Below, piece by piece: positions 1 to 5,227 of a stretch of 5,505 bases of DNA; positions within the stretch are counted from its first letter, which is position 1, and each line of letters opens with the position of its first letter. The translations under genes were made by a program, and so were the position numbers. The DNA lies in NCBI GenBank assembly GCA_903885855.1, contig CAISKG010000315.1, forward strand, positions 1-5,505. The letters run 5' to 3'. The notes beneath the pieces were generated by a model. The model searched no databases. It was not told the origin of the DNA and worked only from the letters and a program-made list of their open reading frames with translations. This DNA comes from an uncultured Planctomycetaceae bacterium (GTDB taxonomy: Bacteria; Planctomycetota; Planctomycetia; Pirellulales; UBA1268).

Positions 1-319
1 CGACGCGGCGGAGCCAGAGGTGCCGGCGGGGCCGGAGACCGATCTCGTCGGTGTCTGGAAGGCGGTCGACGGCAAGAACGTGGTCACGCTCACGATCACC
101 GAGGATTCCTCCTTCACCTGGAAGGCGGAGCCGGAGGGCAAACCGGCCGTGGAGCTTTCCGGCAGGCTCGATTCCAACCGCGACTCGATCGCGCTGGAGA
201 CGGAGTCGCAAGGCACGATGATGGCGAAGGTGACCTCCAAGGGCGCCGACGCCTTCGACTTCATCGTGGCCGGAGCACCGAAAGAGGCCAAGCCGCTGGA
301 ATTCAAGCGGCAGAAGTGA
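1..319 (+). CDS. C-terminal fragment of a planctomycete-type secreted or TPR-associated protein (partial, 5' end outside window)
   Basis: The reading frame is open from base 2 to the TGA at 317-319. A GTG at 20 could be read as a start, but the frame continues upstream of it with no stop and there is no Shine-Dalgarno sequence, so I read this as the tail of a longer gene. From about the fifteenth visible residue it has a domain opening with a DLVGVWKA motif, followed by alternating polar and hydrophobic strands (VVTLTITEDSSFTWKAE, then a FSG-like turn, then IALETES) and ending LEFKRQK. This pattern resembles the small beta-barrel-like domain (LVG-W-A, then FTWK, then L-F-R) found at the C-terminus of some planctomycetal TPR-containing proteins. 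That match is from memory of the family and is inference. No catalytic motif is visible. The protein's function depends on the missing N-terminal part. Confidence 0.6.
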   Translation, partial: DAAEPEVPAGPETDLVGVWKAVDGKNVVTLTITEDSSFTWKAEPEGKPAVELSGRLDSNRDSIALETESQGTMMAKVTSKGADAFDFIVAGAPKEAKPLEFKRQK

Positions 320-338
320 TCGCCGGAGCCGCCGCTCG

Positions 339-360
339 CCCCCCTCCCCCCAGCCCCCCC
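339..360. repeat. C-tract block (G-tracts on the minus strand)
   Basis: Three runs of cytosine lie almost back to back: six C at 339-344, six at 346-351 and seven at 354-360, separated only by T and AG. The minus strand therefore has three G-runs long enough to supply four or more GGG tracts, which is the usual pattern for a potential G-quadruplex. The block starts 20 bp after the stop of the left-edge gene. A role in transcript ending or simple slippage-prone drift are both possible, and the sequence does not decide between them. Confidence 0.7.
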
Positions 361-599
361 AATCGACCCCTTTGAGCCATCCCGCCCATACGCGCCAGGC
401 CTCCCGTCCATCGGTGGGCCTCTGCTCGATTTGGCAGGCCGCTCAGGAGGGGGGGTGGCCCGGTGCCGACGCAGCAAATGGCGGAGGAAAGGCGTTCCGT
501 TTCAGCCACCTCAGGGGCGGCGGCGGGTGCGAGGTCCGGAACCTCCCTCGACCACACCCCCTCGAATGGGCCATTTCTGTGTATCCCGTCAGGCTCATA

Positions 600-611
600 A
601 AAAGCGCTTTT
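600..611. promoter_or_regulatory. Perfect 12-bp palindrome, candidate operator
   Basis: AAAAGCGCTTTT is perfectly self-complementary and is flanked by CTCA (594-597) and TGAG (611-614), which extend the dyad imperfectly with a small offset. It lies 7 bp upstream of a consensus TTGACA hexamer, where a dimeric transcription factor would be well placed to act. The cognate factor is not in the window. It has no T-run after a loop and cannot form a normal hairpin loop, so I do not read it as a terminator. Confidence 0.4.
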
Positions 612-618
612 GAGGTGA

Positions 619-647
619 TTGACAGGGTTGGAGAAGTGGCATAGTCT
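619..647 (+). promoter_or_regulatory. Candidate sigma-70-type promoter of the PEP-CTERM gene
   Basis: A perfect -35 hexamer, TTGACA, sits at 619-624. The -10 is weaker. TAGTCT at 642-647 gives ideal 17-bp spacing but matches only three consensus bases. CATAGT at 640-645 matches four but leaves a 15-bp spacer. Transcription would start near 652-655, giving a 5' leader of roughly 75-80 nt before the ATG at 732. The local drop in GC supports a promoter here. I checked for a sigma-54 GG-N10-GC signature: the TGGC at 637-640 has no GC at the right distance. Confidence 0.45.
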
Positions 648-654
648 GCTCCAC

Positions 655-687
655 GTCAGGGCAGATTTCTGCGGTTTTGTCAGGGCA
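655..687 (+). repeat. 9-bp direct repeat GTCAGGGCA in the leader of the PEP-CTERM gene
   Basis: GTCAGGGCA occurs at 655-663 and again at 679-687, a period of 24 bp, and each copy is followed by an AT-CTG-like sequence. A shorter GTCAGG lies at 588-593. Both full copies fall at or downstream of the predicted transcription start, so they could be protein-binding sites or parts of an RNA structure. CAGATT at 662-667 is also complementary to AATCTG at 687-692. Confidence 0.5.
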
Positions 688-731
688 ATCTGTTCCAAGG
701 ACTCGGTTTTTCACCCAGAAAAGGGCGTTCA

Positions 732-1850
732 ATGAAGAAGATGATTTCTTTTACGAGCGCATTTGCCATGGGCCTCGCGGCTCTGGCGATCGCGTTCAGT
801 TGCACCACTGCCTCCGCCCAGACGAAGACCTGGACGCGTGGCGCTGGTGCGACGAATCTGAGCTGGAGCAATGCGGCCAACTGGAGTCCCACGGGGTCTC
901 CCTCCACCGCTGGCACCCAGGTCACTTTCAGCAGTGCCGGTAACGCTCCTGGCATCATCAACATCACCGGGTCGACCGTTCGACTCGGGAACTCGACGGT
1001 CCAGGGCGGCAGCTACAACTTCGCGGCGGGCACGTTGTTCTTTGGCGGCGCCACGCTGACCAACAACGGCACGACCAACATCAACAACCTGTCGATCAAC
1101 TCAGGCAACATCCTGACGATCGCCGGGTCGGGCGTCACCACGATCAACAACCTCACCTCCAGCAGCAACATCAACGGTGGCACGCTGCTGGTGAGAGGGG
1201 ATGTGAACTGGAACGGCTCGATGGCCAACAACACGGGCGTGGAGGTTGGTTTGGGTGGCACGCTGAATCTCGGCGGCGCCTACATCAACACCGCGACGAC
1301 CCTCACCAACACCGGTGGTGTGCTGAAGGGCAAGGGCGACGGCTCGAGCTTCTTCACGACCCTCACCGACGGCTTCGTGATGCAGAACGACGGCAGTGGT
1401 GCCACTCCCACGACGACGCTCTACATCGGTGATTCGACGAGCTTCGACAAGGTCATCAGCGAGGATGCCCTCGGCGCTCCCTCGGGCGTGACCTTCGCTG
1501 GTGATCTCAACGTGGATCTCGGTTTGCTCGCTTCGGCTCTGCCGAACAACGCGCAGTTCCCGCTGTTCTCGTTCGACCCGGCGGCGAAGATCGGTTCGTT
1601 CACCAACGTCAACCTGGCGAACGTCGCGGGCGGCCCCTACGACGGCCTCTCGTTCGCCGACCAGGGCGGCGGCGTGTGGCAGACCGGCGTGGCCACCAAC
1701 GGCCAGTACATGATTTTCGACGAGAACTCGGGCTACCTCGTGGTGGTGCCGGAGCCCTCGACGATCGCCTTCGCCGGCATCGGCATCGGCATGGCTGGCT
1801 GGTCGGCGTGGAAGAAGCGTCGCCTTGCCAAGGTCCTCGCCAAGAATTGA
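732..1850 (+). CDS. Exported PEP-CTERM sorting-domain protein, beta-strand rich
   Basis: This is a 372-aa surface or extracellular protein. Residues 1-29 form a signal peptide: KK at 2-3, a hydrophobic stretch, and an ASA-Q cleavage site after A29. The mature N-terminus carries the TWTRG...LSWSNAANWSP...G pattern common at the start of planctomycete and verrucomicrobial autotransporter-like beta-strand repeat proteins. A long Asn/Thr/Gly-rich beta region follows, with an internal repeat (NINNL at 116-120 and TINNL at 137-141). The C-terminus is a classic PEP-CTERM tail: VPEPST at 339-344, a short hydrophobic helix at about 345-360, then KKRR at 361-364. Such tails are recognised and cleaved by an exosortase, which is not in this window. 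The ATG at 732 follows an AAGGG Shine-Dalgarno at 721-725 with 6-nt spacing, and the signal peptide begins right there. The gene is monocistronic, between its own promoter candidate and a strong terminator. Its GC is visibly lower than that of the genes to the right. No enzymatic motif is seen, so a structural, adhesive or matrix role is inference. Confidence 0.9.
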   Translation: MKKMISFTSAFAMGLAALAIAFSCTTASAQTKTWTRGAGATNLSWSNAANWSPTGSPSTAGTQVTFSSAGNAPGIINITGSTVRLGNSTVQGGSYNFAAGTLFFGGATLTNNGTTNINNLSINSGNILTIAGSGVTTINNLTSSSNINGGTLLVRGDVNWNGSMANNTGVEVGLGGTLNLGGAYINTATTLTNTGGVLKGKGDGSSFFTTLTDGFVMQNDGSGATPTTTLYIGDSTSFDKVISEDALGAPSGVTFAGDLNVDLGLLASALPNNAQFPLFSFDPAAKIGSFTNVNLANVAGGPYDGLSFADQGGGVWQTGVATNGQYMIFDENSGYLVVVPEPSTIAFAGIGIGMAGWSAWKKRRLAKVLAKN

Positions 1851-1881
1851 TCCAGGTTTGATGCTGTTCGCCCTTCTGGGT

Positions 1882-1901
1882 ATCTGACCTGACAATCAGA
1901 T
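1882..1901 (+). repeat. Small inverted repeat in the 3' UTR of the PEP-CTERM gene
   Basis: ATCTGA (1882-1887) and TCAGAT (1896-1901) are perfect complements around an 8-nt loop. This weak hairpin sits 32 nt after the stop codon and 8 nt before the terminator stem. It might stabilise the mRNA end, or be chance. Confidence 0.4.
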
Positions 1902-1909
1902 GTTTCGAG

Positions 1910-1944
1910 CCTGCGGCGGCCTTCGGGCCGCCGCAGGTTTTTTT
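1910..1944 (+). terminator. Strong intrinsic terminator of the PEP-CTERM gene
   Basis: A perfect 12-bp GC-rich stem (CCTGCGGCGGCC at 1910-1921 with GGCCGCCGCAGG at 1926-1937) encloses a TTCG tetraloop, one of the most stable RNA loops. It is followed directly by seven T (1938-1944). It lies 60 bp after the stop codon. There is no T-run on the opposite strand, so it acts on plus-strand transcripts only. Confidence 0.95.
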
Positions 1945-1987
1945 CTGCGCCGCGTTCTGGGAGCCACGGGGTGGCGGGCTCAGAGTG

Positions 1988-2015
1988 CGGCCGGCGTGAT
2001 TACCGCGGCCGGCCG
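1988..2015. repeat. GC-rich inverted repeat between two convergent genes
   Basis: CGGCCGGC (1988-1995) pairs perfectly with GCCGGCCG (2008-2015) around a 12-nt loop. It lies about 80 bp downstream of the minus-strand DUF2237 gene and could form the 3' end of that transcript. It lacks a T-run in the minus direction, so calling it a terminator would be weak. The surrounding sequence (1945-2091) shows nothing else I can name. Confidence 0.3.
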
Positions 2016-2091
2016 TAAAGCGTCGCGCGGCGGCCGGTGTGCCGATCGCTGGCCCTGCCGGCGGCGCAGCCCTCGGGCGCCGCTCGGGCGA

Positions 2092-2496
2092 TCAGGCCTG
2101 CCGGGGCGCCGCATGGCGCGAGAGCGTGTCGAGCGGAATCACTCGCAGGGCTCGGGCATGGGTCGCCTCGAGCACGACGGGGGGGGCTCTTCCCGCCTCG
2201 GCTGCCTCGAGCCAGCGCAGCGCGCACAAGCACCAGCGGTCGCCGGGAACGAGGCCCGGAAAACCCCATTCCGGGCGCGGGGTCACGAGATCGTTGCCGG
2301 CGGCCACGGTGAACTCGAGAAACTCGCGCGTCATCACGGCGCAGACGGTGTGGTCGCCGGCGTCGGAGGCCACCGCCCGGCAGCACCCGTCGCGCAGGAA
2401 GCCGGTGAGGGGAGCGGTGGAGCAGGCCTCCAGATCGCCGCCGAGGACGTTGCGATCCCGGTCCGGGGCGGGGCCCGGACGGTCGAAGGCGATCAT
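2092..2496 (-). CDS. DUF2237 family protein, function unknown
   Basis: This is a 134-aa, probably cytoplasmic protein with no signal peptide or membrane segment. It matches the conserved DUF2237 pattern over almost its whole length: RNVLGG at 15-20, an ACST motif at 24-27, LTGF-RDGCCR at 30-40, HTVCAVMT-EFLEF at 49-62, GNDL-TPRPE-GFPGL-PGDRWCLCA at 67-92, and APPVVLEATH at 104-113. The conserved cysteines C25, C38, C39, C52, C89 and C91 with H49 and H113 suggest metal or redox chemistry, but no biochemical role is established to my knowledge. ATG at 2496 is the only possible start: the frame runs upstream to a stop at 2548-2550 without another ATG, GTG or TTG. No Shine-Dalgarno is visible, so initiation may be leaderless or weak. 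It is divergent from the miaE operon and convergent with the PEP-CTERM gene. Confidence 0.88.
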   Translation of the reverse strand: MIAFDRPGPAPDRDRNVLGGDLEACSTAPLTGFLRDGCCRAVASDAGDHTVCAVMTREFLEFTVAAGNDLVTPRPEWGFPGLVPGDRWCLCALRWLEAAEAGRAPPVVLEATHARALRVIPLDTLSRHAAPRQA

Positions 2497-2548
2497 GTGG
2501 CACCGCGGAGGAGCAGGATGGTCGGTCGGGCGGGCGGCTGCTGCCGAC

Positions 2549-2554
2549 TATGAT
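2549..2554 (+). promoter_or_regulatory. Candidate -10 element for the miaE-ATPase operon
   Basis: TATGAT matches five of six bases of the consensus -10 and is the only AT-rich spot in the divergent gap between the DUF2237 gene and miaE. No good -35 lies 16-18 bp upstream (for example TCGGGC at 2526-2531). A start near 2561 would leave a leader of about 38 nt before the ATG at 2599, with the strong Shine-Dalgarno inside it. Confidence 0.35.
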
Positions 2555-2598
2555 GACACCGCCATCGGCCCATGGGCAAGGCGAGGGGAGGGGAAGAG

Positions 2599-3174
2599 AT
2601 GCTGTCGCTCCACGAGCCGACCCCCGCGACGTGGGTGGAGAGCGTCGTCGGGCACCTCGACGAACTGCTCGTCGACCATGCCCACTGCGAGAAGAAGGCG
2701 GCCGGCGTGGCGATGAACCTCCTCTTCGCCTACGTCGACTGCGTGCCCCTGGCGCGGGCCATGGGGGAGATCGTCACGGAAGAGCTCGACCACTTCCGAC
2801 TCGTGCTCGACCTCCTCGCCGAGCGCGGCATCCCCTTCCGCCGGCTCGCCCCCGCCCCCTACGGCGCGCGGCTGCAGGAGCTGGTGCGCAAGGAGGAGCC
2901 GGGGCGGGCGGTCGACCGGCTGATCGTGGCCGGGATCATCGAGGCGCGCAGCTGCGAGCGCTTCGCGCTGCTGCGCGACCGGGCGCCGGACGAGCGCCTC
3001 GCGGCCTTCTGGGGGGGGCTGTTCGAGTCGGAGGCACGTCACCACTCGACCTACATCCGCCTGGCCGGGGAATTCGCCCCTCAGGCCGCGGTCGCCGCCA
3101 GGCTCGCGGAGCTGGCCGCCGCCGAGGCCGCCATCCTCGCCCAGCCGCACTCCCATCCCCGGATGCATTCCTGA
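2599..3174 (+). CDS. miaE: tRNA-(ms2io6A)-hydroxylase, MiaE family diiron enzyme
   Basis: MiaE is an oxygen-dependent non-heme diiron enzyme that hydroxylates the isopentenyl group of ms2i6A at position 37 of tRNAs reading U-starting codons, after MiaA and MiaB have acted. The 191-aa protein covers the whole family from the usual opening (MLSLHEPTPATWVES). The expected ferritin-like ligands are present: E31 (in HCEKKA), E62 and H65 (in EELDH), E115 (in IEARSCE), and E145 and H148 (in ESEARH). I chose the ATG at 2599 because GGAGG at 2587-2591 lies 7 nt before it. An ATG at 2572 would add nine residues encoded by the Shine-Dalgarno region itself. The C-terminus ends in an unusual His/Met-rich tail (H184, H186, M189, H190). 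One base separates the stop from the next ATG, so translation of the downstream metal ATPase is probably coupled. The family call is firm; the exact tRNA substrate is inferred from family knowledge. Confidence 0.93.
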   Translation: MLSLHEPTPATWVESVVGHLDELLVDHAHCEKKAAGVAMNLLFAYVDCVPLARAMGEIVTEELDHFRLVLDLLAERGIPFRRLAPAPYGARLQELVRKEEPGRAVDRLIVAGIIEARSCERFALLRDRAPDERLAAFWGGLFESEARHHSTYIRLAGEFAPQAAVAARLAELAAAEAAILAQPHSHPRMHS

Positions 3175-3175
3175 C

Positions 3176-5212
3176 ATGCGCGATCCCCACGGGGCCCGGC
3201 GCGAGGATGGCGGCCCGGCGACGACGCGCCCCGCGGCCCCTGGCCCGGGGGTCTTGCGCCGGCTCACCGCCAACGAATGGATCGCCGCCGGCGCGATCCT
3301 GGCGATCATCCTGCACGGTCTCGTGCGCTGGGCCGGGCTCGGAGGCATGGCGCTGCCGGGCCTCGGGGGCGCGCGCGGGGCCGACTGGCTGCCGCGGCCG
3401 CCGGGGCTGGCCGAGATGCCGCTGGTGGCGGCCGTGCTCGTGGGGGGCGCGATCCTCGTGGCGGGGCTCGTTCGCAAGGTGGCCTCCGGCACCTTCGGCT
3501 CCGATCTCCTGGCGGGCCTGGCGATCCTCACGAGCGTGGCCCTGGGGGAATGGCTCGCGGGTGTGCTCGTGGTGCTCATGCTTTCCGGTGGGGAAGCGCT
3601 CGAGGAACGGGCTGTCGAGCGCGCCGGCAGCGTGCTGGCAGCCCTCGCCCGCCGCATGCCCTCGGTGGCCCACCGGCGCGGCGCCGCGGGGCTGGAGGAT
3701 GTCGCCCTCGGCGACGTGGCGGTGGGGGACGTGGTCGTGGTGCTGCCCCACGAGATCTGCCCGGTGGACGGCGTGGTCGTCGCCGGCCACGGGGCGATGG
3801 ACGAGAGCTACCTCACCGGCGAGCCCTGGCGGATGCAGAAGGCGCCCGGCGTGGCGGTGATCTCGGGAGCCATCAACGGCGACGCGGCGCTCGAGGTGCG
3901 GGCCGAGCGCGTGGCCGTCGACAGCCGCTACGCCAAGATCGTCGCCGTGCTCGGGGAGAGCGAGGCGCGGCGCCCGCGCATGCGCCGCCTCGCCGACACC
4001 CTCGGGGCCTTCTACACGCCCGTGGCGCTGGCCGTGGCCGTGGCCGCGGGCTGGCTCTCGGGCGATCCCGTCCGCTTCCTCGCGGTGCTCGTCGTGGCCA
4101 CCCCCTGCCCCCTCCTCATCGCCATCCCGGTGGCGATCATCGGCGCCGTGTCGCTGGCGGCACGGCGCGGGATCGTGATCCGCGATCCGGCGATCCTCGA
4201 GCGGCTCGACTCCTGTCGGACGGCGATCTTCGACAAGACCGGCACGCTGACCTACGGCAGCCCGAGCCTCGAGGAGGTGATCGCGGTGCCGGGGCGGGAC
4301 GCCGCCGGGGTGCTGCAGATCGCCGCCGCTCTGGAGGCCTACTCGCGCCACCCGCTGGCGGCGGCGGTGCTCGAGGAGGCGCGACGGCAGGGGCTCGCGG
4401 CGCTGCCGGTGGAGGGGGTGGAGGAGCGGCCCGGGCAGGGGCTCGTGGGCCGGGTGATGGCCCCCGAGGGGCTCTGCGAGGCGGCGCTCACGAGCCGCTC
4501 GAAGGCCCTGGCGACCGATCCCACCGCGGCGCTGGCGCCCTCGGCGGGGGGCCTCGAGTGCGCGGTGGTCGTGGGCGGACGCGCCGCCGGGCTGCTGCGC
4601 TTCCGCGACGCCCCCCGGCGCGACGGCGCGACCTTCGTCGGGCACCTCGGGCCCGCCCACGGCCTGGAGCGCGTCATGCTCGTGTCGGGCGACCGCGAGA
4701 GCGAGGTGCGCTGGCTGGCCGAGCAGGTGGGGATCACGGAGGTGCACGCCGGCGTGTCGCCGGAGGGGAAGCTGGCGATCGTCGAGGAGGCCACGCGCGC
4801 CTCCCCGACGCTCTTCGTGGGGGACGGGATCAACGACGCGCCGGCCCTGGCGGCGGCGACGGTGGGGATCGCCATGGGATCGGCCAGCGACGTCACCGGC
4901 GAGGCGGCCGGGGCGGTGGTGATGGATTCGGCGCTGGAGCGGGTCGACGAGCTCTTCCACATCGGCCGTCGCCTGCGCACGATCGCGCTGCAAAGCGCGC
5001 TGGGGGGCATGGCGGCGAGCCTCGTGGGGATGGGCTTCGCCGCGGCCGGCCTCCTGCCGCCGGCCGCCGGAGCGCTCGTGCAGGAGGCGATCGACGTCGT
5101 GGCCGTGCTCAACGCCCTGCGGGTCTCGCGCGACGCGGGCAGCCTCGCCGATTACCGCCGCTATCCCGCCCGAGGCGACACCGCGCCGACGCCCTCCGAC
5201 CGGACGGGGTGA
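3176..5212 (+). CDS. Heavy-metal translocating P1B-type ATPase, TPCP motif (P1B-5-like)
   Basis: This 678-aa inner-membrane pump uses ATP to move transition-metal ions, probably outward. In order it shows membrane helices at about 34-54, 79-98 and 108-137; the actuator-domain TGE at 214-216; helices at about 278-295 and 299-323 with TPCP at 309-312 as the metal-path motif; the phosphorylated D353 in DKTGTLT; the P1B-specific HP dipeptide at 392-393; GDGINDAP at 549-556; and final helices at about 607-624 and 628-650 containing QEAID at 636-640. As I recall the family, TPC in place of CPC or SPC marks subgroup P1B-5, linked to nickel and iron transport and often carrying a C-terminal hemerythrin-like domain. 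Here the protein stops soon after the last helix, and the N-terminus (1-33) has no CxxC or His-rich metal-binding domain. The start follows the miaE stop by one base with only a weak ribosome site, so it is likely translationally coupled. Metal specificity is inference; Fe, Ni or Co are the main candidates. Confidence 0.92.
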   Translation: MRDPHGARREDGGPATTRPAAPGPGVLRRLTANEWIAAGAILAIILHGLVRWAGLGGMALPGLGGARGADWLPRPPGLAEMPLVAAVLVGGAILVAGLVRKVASGTFGSDLLAGLAILTSVALGEWLAGVLVVLMLSGGEALEERAVERAGSVLAALARRMPSVAHRRGAAGLEDVALGDVAVGDVVVVLPHEICPVDGVVVAGHGAMDESYLTGEPWRMQKAPGVAVISGAINGDAALEVRAERVAVDSRYAKIVAVLGESEARRPRMRRLADTLGAFYTPVALAVAVAAGWLSGDPVRFLAVLVVATPCPLLIAIPVAIIGAVSLAARRGIVIRDPAILERLDSCRTAIFDKTGTLTYGSPSLEEVIAVPGRDAAGVLQIAAALEAYSRHPLAAAVLEEARRQGLAALPVEGVEERPGQGLVGRVMAPEGLCEAALTSRSKALATDPTAALAPSAGGLECAVVVGGRAAGLLRFRDAPRRDGATFVGHLGPAHGLERVMLVSGDRESEVRWLAEQVGITEVHAGVSPEGKLAIVEEATRASPTLFVGDGINDAPALAAATVGIAMGSASDVTGEAAGAVVMDSALERVDELFHIGRRLRTIALQSALGGMAASLVGMGFAAAGLLPPAAGALVQEAIDVVAVLNALRVSRDAGSLADYRRYPARGDTAPTPSDRTG

Positions 5213-5219
5213 TCGTCCG
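5201..5219. terminator. Weak hairpin at the convergent gene ends
   Basis: CGGACG (5201-5206) pairs with CGTCCG (5214-5219) around a 7-nt loop that contains part of the ATPase stop codon. Its position between two convergent stops (5212 and 5228) would suit a shared terminator. However, the stem is short and no T-run follows on either strand, so the call is tentative. Confidence 0.22.
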
Positions 5220-5227
5220 TGGGTGTG

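Larger units (their letters stand above)
320..731. other. Long intergenic region with no convincing gene
   Basis: This 412-bp gap separates the left-edge gene from the PEP-CTERM gene. Short open frames occur on both strands, but their translations are Arg/Pro/Gly-rich with no family resemblance and no good ribosome binding site, so I treat them as chance. The first half is GC-rich with homopolymer runs: C tracts at 339-360 and a run of seven G at 449-455. From about 570 the composition becomes much more AT-rich. That second half holds the promoter-like signals listed separately. No clear terminator for the left-edge gene was found. Confidence 0.6.

Noticed and set aside
372..644. Small plus-strand frames in the 320-731 gap as genes
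   Set aside because: The translations are Arg/Pro/Gly-rich and low complexity, with no good ribosome site, and they run through the promoter-like elements.
637..649. TGGC...TGC as a sigma-54 (-24/-12) promoter
   Set aside because: The GG and GC pairs are 10 bp apart (first G to first G) where sigma-54 promoters need 12, so the signature fails.
1101..1895. A 264-codon minus-strand frame opposite the PEP-CTERM gene
   Set aside because: The plus strand has a signal peptide, a beta-repeat body and a PEP-CTERM tail in one frame. The antisense product has no recognisable features.
2572..2598. ATG at 2572 as the miaE start
   Set aside because: The extra residues are encoded by the Shine-Dalgarno region and do not fit the family N-terminus. 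The ATG at 2599 has GGAGG at ideal spacing.
2936..4993. A 685-codon open frame on the minus strand across miaE and the ATPase
   Set aside because: It is antisense to two genes with clear catalytic motifs. Its product is rich in Arg, His and Gly with no domain-like pattern, as expected for a shadow frame in high-GC DNA.
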